This document shows positions 42,618 through 51,171 of a stretch of 64,000 bases of DNA, piece after piece; within the stretch, counting starts at the first letter, position 1; the number at the start of each line of letters is the position of its first letter. The DNA is from Litoreibacter meonggei (GTDB taxonomy: Bacteria > Pseudomonadota > Alphaproteobacteria > Rhodobacterales > Rhodobacteraceae). The stretch covers positions 1 to 64,000 of the forward strand of contig NZ_RCCE01000004.1 in NCBI RefSeq assembly GCF_003663885.1. Reading direction: 5' to 3'. The notes under the pieces are model-generated. The model saw nothing but the letters and a program-made list of their open reading frames with translations, did not search any database and was not told where the DNA came from. The translations under genes were made by a program, and so were the position numbers.

Positions 42618-44444
42618 ATGGTCACTGAAGTTTCCGAAGCCCGCATGCAGCAGGACTTGCGCAAAGACGGCTTCAATGTCGTGCGCAAAGTCGTCCCTTA
42701 CCTGTGGCCCGATGATCAACCCTGGGTGAAGCGGCGGGTCGTGTTCGCGCTGACGTTCCTGATTATTTCCAAACTTGTCGCCGTGGGTACGCCGGTACTT
42801 TATAAAGGTGCCGTCGACGCGCTATCGGGTGACGCCAGTGACGCGGCGTGGATGCTGACTTTGGGCGCGGTCGGGCTGACCGTGGCATACGGCATGGCGC
42901 GGGTGATGAATATCGGCTTCCAGCAACTGCGCGACGTGGTATTTGCGCTGGTGGGTCAACGCGCATTGCGCATGCTGGCGCTGGAGACGTTTACCCATAT
43001 TCACCGCCTGTCCATGCGCTACCACATCACCCGCAAGACCGGTGGCCTGAGCCGCATCGTGGAGCGCGGCGTGAAGGGGGTAGAGTTCCTGCTGCGCTTT
43101 TTGCTGTTCTCCATCGGGCCGCTGATTCTCGAACTGCTGATGATCGCGGTGATTTTGGCATTTGTGTTTAATATCTGGTACTTGGTAGTCGTTGTTGGCA
43201 CGATCGCGCTCTACACATGGTTCACCTTTGCGGTCACCGAGTGGCGGGTGAAAATCCGCAAGGAGATGAACGATCAGGACACCGACGCCAACCAGAAGGC
43301 CATCGACAGCCTGCTAAATTTCGAGACGGTGAAGTATTTCGGCGCGGAGAAACGCGAAGCCGCGCGTTACGACGGGGCGATGGAAGGCTATGTGGCCGCC
43401 GCACTGAAAACATCCTACTCGCTCGCTTTTTTGAACTTCGGCCAAGCGATGCTGATCACCGCAGGCTTGGTCATCGTGATGGTACTGGCGGCGATGGGCG
43501 TGCAGGACGGGACGCTGACCGTCGGCGATTTCGTCATGGTCAACGCCTACATGATCCAGATCACCATGCCGCTGAACTTCCTTGGCACGGTTTACCGCGA
43601 AATCCGGCAGGCACTGGTCGACATGGCCGAGATGTTCAACCTGCTTGAGCAACCCGCCGAGGTGAATGACAAGCCGGACGCCAAGCCACTGAAAGTCACC
43701 GACGGGGCTGTTCGGCTGGATGACGTGCATTTCGGCTACGACGCAGCGCGACCGATCCTCAAAGGCGTATCGCTGGAGGTGCAGGCAGGACAGACGGTGG
43801 CCATCGTTGGCCCGTCAGGGTCGGGTAAATCCACCATCGGGCGGTTGTTGTTCCGGTTCTATGACGTGAACGGCGGCAGCCTGTCGATTGACGGGCAGGA
43901 CGTGCGCGACATCACCCAGGAGAGCCTGCATGACGCCATCGGCGTGGTGCCGCAGGACACGGTGCTGTTCAACGATACGATCCTTTACAACATCGCTTAT
44001 GGCAAGGCTGGGGCCACGCGGTCCGAGATCGAGGATGCGGCGAAAGCAGCAAAAATCCACGACTTCATCATGGAGTTGCCAGACGGCTACGAGACAACCG
44101 TGGGCGAGCGGGGTCTCAAGTTGTCGGGTGGCGAAAAGCAGCGCGTGGGCATCGCGCGTACCTTGCTGAAAAACCCGCCGATCCTGCTGCTGGACGAGGC
44201 GACCTCGGCACTGGATACCGAGACCGAGGCCGATATCCAGCACTCGTTGCAAGAGATGGCGCAAGGCCGCACCACGCTGACCATCGCGCACCGTCTGTCG
44301 ACGATTGCGGATGCGGATATGATCGTGGTGCTGGAGAACGGCGTGGTGGTGGAGCAGGGCGCCCATGACGACCTGCTGTCACGCGATGGGCGCTATGCGT
44401 CTCTCTGGCATCGCCAGCAGGCGGAGGACGCGGAAGCCGCGTAA
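42618..44444 (+). CDS. Atm1/HMT1-type ABC half-transporter (ABCB-BAC family)
   Basis: The 608-residue protein fuses a six-span membrane domain (about residues 35-340) with an ATPase: Walker A GPSGSGKST, Q-loop GVVPQDTVLFNDTILYNI, signature LSGGEKQRVGIARTL, Walker B ILLLDEATSALD and switch IAHRLSTIADAD. The membrane part has typical Atm1 sequences (RGVKGVEFLLRFLLF, QKAIDSLLNFETVKYFGAEKREAARYD). Such proteins export glutathione conjugates, persulfides or metal-thiol complexes. Single-gene unit. Confidence 0.92.
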   Translation: MVTEVSEARMQQDLRKDGFNVVRKVVPYLWPDDQPWVKRRVVFALTFLIISKLVAVGTPVLYKGAVDALSGDASDAAWMLTLGAVGLTVAYGMARVMNIGFQQLRDVVFALVGQRALRMLALETFTHIHRLSMRYHITRKTGGLSRIVERGVKGVEFLLRFLLFSIGPLILELLMIAVILAFVFNIWYLVVVVGTIALYTWFTFAVTEWRVKIRKEMNDQDTDANQKAIDSLLNFETVKYFGAEKREAARYDGAMEGYVAAALKTSYSLAFLNFGQAMLITAGLVIVMVLAAMGVQDGTLTVGDFVMVNAYMIQITMPLNFLGTVYREIRQALVDMAEMFNLLEQPAEVNDKPDAKPLKVTDGAVRLDDVHFGYDAARPILKGVSLEVQAGQTVAIVGPSGSGKSTIGRLLFRFYDVNGGSLSIDGQDVRDITQESLHDAIGVVPQDTVLFNDTILYNIAYGKAGATRSEIEDAAKAAKIHDFIMELPDGYETTVGERGLKLSGGEKQRVGIARTLLKNPPILLLDEATSALDTETEADIQHSLQEMAQGRTTLTIAHRLSTIADADMIVVLENGVVVEQGAHDDLLSRDGRYASLWHRQQAEDAEAA

Positions 44445-44786
44445 CCGGGTTTCGCGAAAACGCGTATCAGGCGTTGGTGAATGCACGTGTTCGGGTCGGC
44501 TGCCACCCGATGTCTGCTTGGAGCCCAACTGTTCTGATTTTCCGCAACGCGGCGAATGTTCGCGAACCCAATTTGGGGCATGCGTTGTTGTCGATTAGCA
44601 TCTGAAACGACCTGACGAATTTGAACACACACGCTCAGCTGAGGCAGTAGGATAGTTCCGATGACAAGCCCGATAAGGTGACGCAATCGAGAACAAGCGG
44701 TATTGTGAAGAGGATCGTTTAATGCGCCGTTTCCAACCTTGCACACGATAGGAAGAGACCAAGCTCAAATACCTATCTCGCGGCGG
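44445..44786. other. Gene-free interval between atm1-like and GNAT genes
   Basis: These 342 bp lie between convergent genes. Reading frames present in either strand have no coding character. I see no tRNA or strong terminator. It may contain decayed sequence. Confidence 0.5.
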
Positions 44787-45215
44787 CTAAGATTTCGGCA
44801 TCGCCATCTTGAAAGTTTCATCTCCACTAGCTTCGAACAAGCCTTCTCCGGTTACTACAAAGCCATATCGCTCATAGAAGGGCAGACCAACTTTATTGTC
44901 TTTGAAGACCTCAACGGTCAATGGGCCTTTGATGGCAGCAACATGATCGACCATCTGCCGCCCCATGCCTTTGCCTTGCTTAGAAGGATCAAGAAACAGG
45001 CCACCGATTTCTGTGCCGATCATGGCGATGAAGCCAACTGGAACCCCTCGCTCTTCAAGCACCCATGTTTCGGCATTCGGCAGATAGATTTTGCGCATGT
45101 CTTTGCGCACCTGATTTCTGACTTCTGTCGACAAAAAAGGATGCGCCAGTCTTTCTGCCGTGTCCCAGATAGAGATCAACGCGTCGGTGTCTTCGGTTTT
45201 GTATTTACGGATCAT
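44787..45215 (-). CDS. GNAT-family N-acetyltransferase
   Basis: The 142-residue GNAT protein contains the acetyl-CoA loop LDPSKQGKGMGRQMVDHV (about residues 76-93) and the C-terminal LPFYERYGFVVTGEGLFEASG. The length is normal. The acceptor is unknown. Its start overlaps the stop of the frameshifted small ORF at 45212 (ATGA), so it belongs to the end of the MarR-controlled operon by spacing. Confidence 0.88.
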   Translation of the reverse strand: MIRKYKTEDTDALISIWDTAERLAHPFLSTEVRNQVRKDMRKIYLPNAETWVLEERGVPVGFIAMIGTEIGGLFLDPSKQGKGMGRQMVDHVAAIKGPLTVEVFKDNKVGLPFYERYGFVVTGEGLFEASGDETFKMAMPKS

Positions 45216-45528
45216 TGACTAGCTTTCTGTTTCAGAAGGTTATCTTGCTTGTCATGGGGGTCGGGCAGTTGAACAAAGTGCGGAGATTGCGCTTGATTAT
45301 GAACACTGTGTTTGGCCTGCCGCCTTACGCGCCGTGTCCGGAACAACGGATAAGGCAGGCTTCCTATTTCGAGCACAAGGAACTCATCTTCGACGTCGAG
45401 TAGACGCCGGAGATTGCCATCAAGGTCGTACATTTCACAGTTTGACGCCTTCTCACCACTCTGCGGACCGTTCGCGTTGTCGAAGTCATAGTTCTCGCTG
45501 AAGAGCCGCTGTAGCTATATGTATTCAT
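45212..45528 (-). pseudogene. Small frameshifted ORF between the NDH-2-like gene and the GNAT gene
   Basis: An ATG at 45528 overlaps the NDH-2-like stop (ATGA) and begins MNTYSYSGSS, but that frame then becomes Arg/Thr-rich nonsense. In the neighbouring frame the text continues sensibly: SENYDFDNANGPQSGEKA, then SNCEMYDLDGNLRRLLDV and onward to a stop that overlaps the GNAT start. The joined reading would be about 105 residues; the interval is 317 nt, two over a multiple of three. A one-base deletion near 45495 would explain it. A shorter intact version starting at the ATG at 45433 (73 residues) is the alternative. Confidence 0.5.
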
Positions 45529-46847
45529 TGACCCTTCTTTTCGTTGCCATCTTCCCAAGTCTTGGCGGGTTTATCTGTCTGGCGGGTGATAATCCGTGCT
45601 GCATTTTGACCTGTGAGAAATGACCAAAGCCAACTCCAAGCCACAGCGACCCGGCTTCTGGTCCCGATCAAAAAGAAAATATGCGCAATGCCCCACGTCC
45701 ACCAAGCGACCGCACCCGTAAGCTGAATACGATCAAAGTCGGCGATGGCCGCCCGTCGTCCCAGTGTCGCGAGGCTTCCGGCATGGCGGTAGACAAATGG
45801 CCGGGACGTGGGTGCATTGCGCAATCTTTTTCGAACAACCGTCCCCACATATGCCCCCATTTGCTTGGCCGCCGGTGCAATTCCCGGAACCGGGTTGTTC
45901 TTGCTGTCCGTGACAGAGGCGGTGTCACCGATCACGAAAATATCGTCATGCTGCGGCACCGTCAGGTGGGGGCCAACGATTACGCGACCGGCGCGATCGT
46001 GGTCAGCATCAAGCCATGTCGCCACGGGGGAGGCCTGCACCCCTGCCGCCCAAACAATCGTCCCGCAGGGGATATCCGTGTCACCAACCACGACGGAATT
46101 GGCATTGCATGCCGTGACAGGGCTGCCCAACAAAACCTCTACACCAAGCTGAGACAGCGCGCTTGCCGCGTAGTCAGAGAGTTTTTGAGGGAAAGATGGA
46201 AGAACCTTGGACCCCGCCTCAATCAAAAGGATGCGGGCTGTGTTGGTGTCGATCCGCCGGAATTCACGTGGCAAAATGCGATGCGAAAGTTCCGCAATGA
46301 TCCCCGCCAACTCAACCCCGGTGGGTCCTGCACCAATAACCGCAAATGTGAGATAGGCACGCTGTAGTTCAGGATCATCCGACTTCTCTGCGATCTCAAA
46401 TGCCGACAGGATTTGACGCCGGATTGTTGTGGCATCTTCCAGCGTCTTTAGGCCGGGCGCATTTTTCTCCCAGTCCGAGTGACCGAAATATGAGTGCCGC
46501 GCTCCAGTCGCCAAAACGAGGGTGTCGTAGTGAATACTAGTGTCGTGGCTCAGAAGGACGCATTTGGCCTGCTGATCGACCCCCACCACTGTCGCCAGGA
46601 GAGTCGTTACGTCTTTTCGGTCGCGAAAGACCTGCCGCAAGGGCCATGCAATTTCGGATGGCGCAAGAATTGTCGTGGCGACCTGATATAGCAGGGGCTG
46701 AAACAGGTGATGATTTTGCTGGTCGATCAGGGTGATCCGCACATTGGCACGCTTGAGGGATTTAATGCACTGAATGCCACCAAACCCACCGCCAACCACG
46801 ACAACATGATGGCGCTCATCGGTCTTGTCGAGTTCTGCTTGGGTCAT
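45525..46847 (-). CDS. NDH-2-like NAD(P)H dehydrogenase (FAD flavoprotein)
   Basis: The 440-residue pyridine nucleotide-disulfide oxidoreductase is of the type II NADH dehydrogenase group. FAD site HVVVVGGGFGGIQCIKSL; HHLFQPLLYQVATTILAPSEIAWPLR matches the quinone/FAD region of NDH-2. NAD site FAVIGAGPTGVELAGIIAEL, and DDIFVIGDTASVTD for the FAD end. A C-terminal hydrophobic part (VAWWTWGIAHIFFLIGTRSRVAVAWSWLWSFLTG) would tether it to the membrane. It could reduce quinone without proton pumping. The ATG at 46847 overlaps the DUF6653 stop. Confidence 0.92.
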   Translation of the reverse strand: MTQAELDKTDERHHVVVVGGGFGGIQCIKSLKRANVRITLIDQQNHHLFQPLLYQVATTILAPSEIAWPLRQVFRDRKDVTTLLATVVGVDQQAKCVLLSHDTSIHYDTLVLATGARHSYFGHSDWEKNAPGLKTLEDATTIRRQILSAFEIAEKSDDPELQRAYLTFAVIGAGPTGVELAGIIAELSHRILPREFRRIDTNTARILLIEAGSKVLPSFPQKLSDYAASALSQLGVEVLLGSPVTACNANSVVVGDTDIPCGTIVWAAGVQASPVATWLDADHDRAGRVIVGPHLTVPQHDDIFVIGDTASVTDSKNNPVPGIAPAAKQMGAYVGTVVRKRLRNAPTSRPFVYRHAGSLATLGRRAAIADFDRIQLTGAVAWWTWGIAHIFFLIGTRSRVAVAWSWLWSFLTGQNAARIITRQTDKPAKTWEDGNEKKGQ

Positions 46848-47350
46848 GACGCAATTCTTCCGATATTGTTCGAGCCATCGGTCATGTCCGCCAACAGCCA
46901 AACCATGCGATCCAGAAACCAAAGTTTAGCACCCATTGTAGTGACAAGCCCGGCGATTGCCCATGTTAGGTCAAGGTGCCAAAGGCCATACGCAAGGATG
47001 ATGACCCCGGTCACCGCGGCGATATTGAGGATGCGAGCGACCGTTATGTGATGATGCGGGATTGGCTTTGATCCGCTGGCTAGCCAAACGCGTTCGCCCA
47101 AGACCGCTTTGGTCATCCAGGCATGATGATTTGACGGCGCACCAAACAGGCGCGGGTTGAGCCATGTCCAGATAAGCACGGGCAATACAAGCCAAAGCGC
47201 GCCCCATCCCAGCCAAACGCGACTCCAGACTGCGAGGCTGAGTAACGGCAGGATTGGCATACGTGTCCATCCACTCCATGGATTTGCATGTTTGGCCCAT
47301 GTGGCATCATCCATGCCCATGAACCGCTCGGTTAGCTTTGCAAGGTCCAT
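46844..47350 (-). CDS. DUF6653 membrane protein
   Basis: The 168-residue protein opens with the family signature FMGMDDATWAKHANPWSGWTRM (about residues 10-31) and has about three to four hydrophobic segments; FGAPSNHHAWMTKAVLGERVWL is a conserved loop. Function unknown. The gene overlaps the HXXEE gene by 19 bp and the NDH-2-like gene by 4 bp, so expression is tightly coupled with the flavoprotein. Confidence 0.82.
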   Translation of the reverse strand: MDLAKLTERFMGMDDATWAKHANPWSGWTRMPILPLLSLAVWSRVWLGWGALWLVLPVLIWTWLNPRLFGAPSNHHAWMTKAVLGERVWLASGSKPIPHHHITVARILNIAAVTGVIILAYGLWHLDLTWAIAGLVTTMGAKLWFLDRMVWLLADMTDGSNNIGRIAS

Positions 47351-47955
47351 ACCTGTTCACCTTTCATGGATGCCGCACGCTTGTCTTTGCGGGCTTCGGT
47401 GACAACAATCGCAATACCCCATAGCCCGGTGATCAAAGGTGCCAGTGCCGTCCACATTCCTGGAAAGTAGTCATATCCTCCACCGTGCAAAAGGGCCTCG
47501 CGCACCGGAAAGATCAGCAGATGTGTAGGTTCTCCGAGCAGCATGCCCGTAAAAATGAAACAGGACACGAAACCACCTAGCGGATTTCGTCGGGCGATCG
47601 CGTAAGCACCAAAAATCCAGACGACAGGGAACAGAAAGCCGATGGTCCACAGGAAATGTTCAGCCGTCCAGATACCCGTCGTAATACCGGCGATCATAGG
47701 CCCGAATTCAAACACTTGCTCCTCCACAATGTGCAGCATCAACAGTGCTGCGGTCACGAGATATGGCGGGAGGAGCAACGCGGGATCGGTCGGATGGTTA
47801 AAGCTGGTGAACAGCCAGAATATAATCCCACAGCCCAAGGCGCAAAAGCCAATGATCAATGTAGGGAGCAAATCAGCGGTGTGAAAAAGATGCGTTGTGA
47901 AACCAACTGAAATTGTCGCGGCGATGACGAAGTAGATGATGTTTTTTGAGGTCAT
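47332..47955 (-). CDS. HXXEE-type integral membrane protein
   Basis: The 207-residue membrane protein has about six spans. LMLHIVEEQVFEFGP (about residues 73-87) contains the H-x-x-E-E element of the HXXEE family. TAEHFLWTIGFLF and EPTHLLIFPVREALLHGGGYDYFPGMWTA are further conserved-looking polar/aromatic patches within membrane spans. His and Glu residues buried in the membrane could bind a metal or move protons. Function unknown. Linked by ATGA to the upstream gene. Confidence 0.78.
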   Translation of the reverse strand: MTSKNIIYFVIAATISVGFTTHLFHTADLLPTLIIGFCALGCGIIFWLFTSFNHPTDPALLLPPYLVTAALLMLHIVEEQVFEFGPMIAGITTGIWTAEHFLWTIGFLFPVVWIFGAYAIARRNPLGGFVSCFIFTGMLLGEPTHLLIFPVREALLHGGGYDYFPGMWTALAPLITGLWGIAIVVTEARKDKRAASMKGEQVWTLQS

Positions 47956-48581
47956 GACAAGGGACTCCGACGTGTCTTATTAAGCGTGAATCGCAAAAAT
48001 GAAAAAGCGAGGGCGATGACGACGATCCCGCTGGCCATACCGGGCACCCAAAAAGGTGCAGTCTCGGAAAGTAGCGGTATCGCCAGATGGCTGATCGGGA
48101 ACATCAAGCTCCACACGGCCAGCAATAGAATGACGAAGCCACCTACACGGGCGTGGTAAAATGCCATGGCACCTCCAAGCAACCAAATCACGGTAGCACT
48201 TAGCGACAAGGACAGTGCGAGGCTTGCATCTGTGATGATGTTTGGTGGTTGTAGGAGATTGGGAAAAGACGTGACCACGACATCGGCATAGCCGCCTCGA
48301 AACAACTCTGCGCCATGAACAAGCAGCGCTATGATCAGAAGAATATGGCCGGGTAAGGCGCTGCGACTAATTGGGGTGGTGTAGCCAACCCTTAGCCACA
48401 AAACAAAAGCGATCGAGGCCGAGAGCGTTGCGATGACGGCCAGCCAGATGCCAAGATAGATGAAGACCGCCAGCAAAAGCGTGAGTGTCAAGGCTACAAC
48501 CGCGACCATCGAGATCCATGGCGGTGGTTGAAATGCGATGGGCTCATCGTCAAGACAGGAGTCAAAAATGGATATAAACAT
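47952..48581 (-). CDS. Integral membrane protein of unknown family, first gene of the MarR-controlled operon
   Basis: The 209-residue product has about six hydrophobic segments (starting near residues 25-45 and 50-66). The ATG at 48581 is chosen because AGGA lies nine bases upstream; the earlier ATG at 48590 sits directly against it. A -35-like TTGACA (48634-48639, minus strand) lies upstream, and the first palindrome (48596-48618) covers the -10/start area. I do not recognise the family; ALLVHGAELFRGGYADVVV is a distinct polar stretch. Confidence 0.7.
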   Translation of the reverse strand: MFISIFDSCLDDEPIAFQPPPWISMVAVVALTLTLLLAVFIYLGIWLAVIATLSASIAFVLWLRVGYTTPISRSALPGHILLIIALLVHGAELFRGGYADVVVTSFPNLLQPPNIITDASLALSLSLSATVIWLLGGAMAFYHARVGGFVILLLAVWSLMFPISHLAIPLLSETAPFWVPGMASGIVVIALAFSFLRFTLNKTRRSPLS

Positions 48582-48595
48582 GCCAAGCATTCCTA

Positions 48596-48660
48596 TGTAA
48601 TTGCATGATGCAACTACATTTCAGCCGGTATCTTGTCAAGCTAATTGCATAATGCAATTA
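48596..48660. promoter_or_regulatory. Two MarR-type operator palindromes in the divergent promoter region
   Basis: Site 1 (48596-48618) reads TGTAATTGCATGATGCAACTACA, an inverted repeat with a single mismatched pair around a central G. Site 2 (48642-48660) is TAATTGCATAATGCAATTA, a perfect inverted repeat around a central A. Both share TTGCAT-n-ATGCAA. Centres are 44 bp apart. They sit between the membrane-protein operon and the marR gene and overlap likely promoter elements of both. Confidence 0.82.
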
Positions 48661-48685
48661 TATGCTGTCGAAAGAGGATCTTGCC

Positions 48686-49123
48686 ATGAACTATGACGAA
48701 ATATTGCTATTCTGGGTGAATCGACTGAGTTTCCTGTCCCGTAGAGAGCTGCAATCACGCTTTGCGGCTGCGGGAGAGGTTATCGCTGCTGAAGAATGGG
48801 CGGCATTACTCATGCTATGGCAGAAGGACGGTCTCGCACCAAGTGAGATCGCAGATGCAACGACCCGCGACAGGGCAACCACGACGAGGCTGCTCGAACG
48901 GATGGAAAAGAAGGGCCTCATAACGCGCAACGCGGGCAAGGTCGACGGCAGACGAGTTGTTGTATCGCTCACCGATCGTGGTCACGCGATCAAAAAGGTA
49001 TTGGTTCCAATTGCGATGACTTTTGTCTCTGAGGTCACCGATTCAGTCAGTCAAGAGGAACTCGCTGTGACGATGAAGACGCTCCGCGCGATGTCTGCCC
49101 GAATTACGATGATTGACGGCTGA
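48686..49123 (+). CDS. MarR-family transcriptional regulator
   Basis: The 145-residue protein has the winged-helix core LAPSEIADATTRDRATTTRLLERMEKKGLITR followed by the wing KVDGRRVVVSLTDRG, and N- and C-terminal dimerisation helices. AGAGGA upstream supports the ATG at 48686. It is divergent from a six-gene-long minus-strand operon and is very likely its repressor, acting at the two palindromes. The inducer is unknown; MarR proteins often sense phenolics or oxidants. Confidence 0.92.
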   Translation: MNYDEILLFWVNRLSFLSRRELQSRFAAAGEVIAAEEWAALLMLWQKDGLAPSEIADATTRDRATTTRLLERMEKKGLITRNAGKVDGRRVVVSLTDRGHAIKKVLVPIAMTFVSEVTDSVSQEELAVTMKTLRAMSARITMIDG

Positions 49124-49182
49124 GAACTTCATCAAAATGGTTCAGCAAAACACATTCGACTATTTTCTGACTTTGCATGAGA

Positions 49183-49473
49183 TCAGTCGAAAATAACCGT
49201 CGGAAATCCCATGACGATCTTGCCACCATGGGCCGTGGCATCGCCCAAACGCGCGGCTGGCTTGTTGTTGATCATCACCTTGCTGGAGCCTGCTGAAATC
49301 GTGTCGGGCGGGCCGACGCAAACGCACATGTCGCCGACCACGGCGGCAGGTGATCCGCCGATCAGGACGTTGGGCGCGCAGGGGCCAGAAATGGGGCCGC
49401 CCACATGGGGCTTAGGGCCGGGATCGACCATGGGGCAGACGTGGTTGTCGCCAAGGCGGGCTGCGGGGGGCAT
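49183..49473 (-). CDS. PAAR-domain protein
   Basis: The 96-residue PAAR protein has the characteristic ARLGDNHVCPM, PNVLIGGSPAAVVGDMCVC and KPAARLGDATAHGGKIVMG repeats with His/Cys zinc ligands. PAAR proteins cap the VgrG spike of type VI secretion or related contractile machines. It lacks any fused toxin. No tss structural genes are in the window; only a beta-helix protein lies next to it, so it may be an orphan spike tip or belong to a distant system. Confidence 0.92.
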   Translation of the reverse strand: MPPAARLGDNHVCPMVDPGPKPHVGGPISGPCAPNVLIGGSPAAVVGDMCVCVGPPDTISAGSSKVMINNKPAARLGDATAHGGKIVMGFPTVIFD

Positions 49474-49485
49474 ATCGACGCCTCC

Positions 49486-49926
49486 CTAGTTGATGCGGAT
49501 CATCGCGCCACGCACGATGGTCTCGCCGTCAGAGATCAGGGTCGATTCCTCGCCGCTGGCTCCGGTAAAGGTCTTGGTGGCGTCCGCCTTGATGTCGGTC
49601 GCGTTCAGCGTCAGGGTCTCGCCCGCCGCCGTGGTCACGTTCTTGTCGGCCACCACAGTCACGTCGCCGCCGCTGTTGATGGTCACGCCGTCCTGGCCGG
49701 ACAGGTTCAGGTGGCCCATCGAGTTCACCGACAAGGACTGGCGGGCGTTAATGCGCAGGCTGTCCTCGTCCGCGGTGATCACCAGATCGGGAGTTTTAGA
49801 GGGTGCTTTGGCCTCCCTCGGGTCCTCGATATGCACGACCAACCCGCCGGGTGTCGTAATGACAAGGCGTCCTTCGGTTTGGTCATAGCTGATGTCGAGC
49901 GGGGTTTTGGTACTCAAATCGGTCAT
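49486..49926 (-). CDS. Beta-helix (VgrG C-terminal/gp5-like) protein
   Basis: The 146-residue product has a short strand-rich start (DISYDQTEGRLVITTPGGLVVHIED) followed by repeats with an alternating hydrophobic-polar pattern (INARQSLSVNSMGHLNLSGQDGVTINSGGDVTVVADKN) like the triple-stranded beta-helix of VgrG/gp5. No N-terminal gp27 or OB regions of a full VgrG are present. It ends 12 bp ahead of the PAAR gene, suggesting one transcription unit producing a spike shaft and tip. Confidence 0.72.
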   Translation of the reverse strand: MTDLSTKTPLDISYDQTEGRLVITTPGGLVVHIEDPREAKAPSKTPDLVITADEDSLRINARQSLSVNSMGHLNLSGQDGVTINSGGDVTVVADKNVTTAAGETLTLNATDIKADATKTFTGASGEESTLISDGETIVRGAMIRIN

Positions 49927-50039
49927 AATGCGTCTCCTACAATGGAACCATCAGAGCAGAAAACAGGCGGAGTATAAAGAGAAATGGTAATGCGGCTATA
50001 TATATAACCCTGAGGAAGTTTGGTTCGGTTGCTGTTGAA

Positions 50040-51074
50040 CTAGCTCCCGTGCGCAGGCCAAGTATCCGTCAGCCTGTAGCCTTCCGGCCAAGGATCATCA
50101 GGATCAAGCATGTGCTGGTGGGTGCCGGTAATCCAAGCGCGCCCCGTGATCTCGGGGATGATTGCAGGCTTATCGCCCACAGTTGCGACGCCCGCGATCC
50201 TGCCATGAAACTCTGAATCGATAATCGAGCGCGCGGTAAAGGTCTCACCAACCTGCATTTGACCGGTCGCGTGCAACAGAGCCATTCGCGCAGAAGCCGC
50301 CGTTCCCGTGGGGGAGCGGTCGATTTTGCCGGGTTGGATAGACACCGCGGCCTTTGCAGACAGGTGGCTACCTTCACGTGATAATGGTCCCGCAAACAGG
50401 CAGAAGGAAAAATGCGCCCATTCAGGGTTTTCGGGATGGTGAAACGACAATTGTGCATTCGCCGCGTTGGTGATCCGCACGCCAAGCTCGGCAAGTATTC
50501 CTGCCTCATGCGCCTCCAGCGAGAAGCCAAGCGCCGCCGCGTCGACCACGACGAAACTGTCTCCGCCATATGCGGTGTCCACTGTCAGCGTTCCAAGATC
50601 GGGCACATCAAGCGCCACACCGATTTCTCCGACGAAAGAGGGCAGGTTTTGCACGGTGATCCGTTGCGCCTTGCCATCCGAGCATTCAGCCCGCACGCGG
50701 ACCAAACCACCGGGGGCCTCCAGCACCATCTCTGTCACGGGTTCTTTCATCTCGATGATACCGCTGTCGAGCAACACCGTAGAGACGCAAATGGAGTTCG
50801 ACCCAGACATTGGGGGGGTGTCCTCGGGTTCCATGATGATCCACCCCATCTGCGCGTCGGGGTGTTTTGGTGGGACCAACAGGTTTACGTGGCGAAACAC
50901 ACCGCCGCGCGGCTCGTTTAGCACAAAGTTGCGCAGGGTTTGGTCTTTGGCGATCCAGTTGCGCTGCTCCCACAGCGTATCACCGGGCGGTGGGGCGACG
51001 CCGCCGACGATCACATCGCCGACTTCGCCTTCTGCGTGGCATGAAACCACGTGGATTGTCTTGGTGCTGCGCAT
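50040..51074 (-). CDS. Proline racemase family enzyme with Ser/Thr active-site pair (probable trans-3-hydroxy-L-proline dehydratase-like)
   Basis: The 344-residue protein has the diaminopimelate-epimerase-like two-domain fold of the family ([41 protein letters not shown]). The first catalytic position is Ser90 (PPMSGSNSI) and the second is Thr256 (RSPTGTAAS), where proline racemase and hydroxyproline epimerase use Cys/Cys (or Ser/Cys). A non-Cys second residue is the hallmark of trans-3-hydroxyproline dehydratases, but those usually keep Cys at the first site. The start at 51074 has GGAA upstream. Exact reaction uncertain. Confidence 0.8.
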   Translation of the reverse strand: MRSTKTIHVVSCHAEGEVGDVIVGGVAPPPGDTLWEQRNWIAKDQTLRNFVLNEPRGGVFRHVNLLVPPKHPDAQMGWIIMEPEDTPPMSGSNSICVSTVLLDSGIIEMKEPVTEMVLEAPGGLVRVRAECSDGKAQRITVQNLPSFVGEIGVALDVPDLGTLTVDTAYGGDSFVVVDAAALGFSLEAHEAGILAELGVRITNAANAQLSFHHPENPEWAHFSFCLFAGPLSREGSHLSAKAAVSIQPGKIDRSPTGTAASARMALLHATGQMQVGETFTARSIIDSEFHGRIAGVATVGDKPAIIPEITGRAWITGTHQHMLDPDDPWPEGYRLTDTWPAHGS

Positions 51075-51171
51075 GGTTGTTCCGATGATTTGTATCGCCG
51101 CCAAGCATGATCAAGCTGCAATGTGATGGCAATACAGATCATGCGCGCTTGTGTGCAATTCAGCGAAAGAT

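Noticed and set aside
44393-44746. 117-codon minus-strand frame between atm1-like and GNAT genes
   Set aside because: It overlaps the end of the ABC transporter gene, shows no family resemblance or ribosome-binding site, and was not strong enough to call, even as a decayed transposase.
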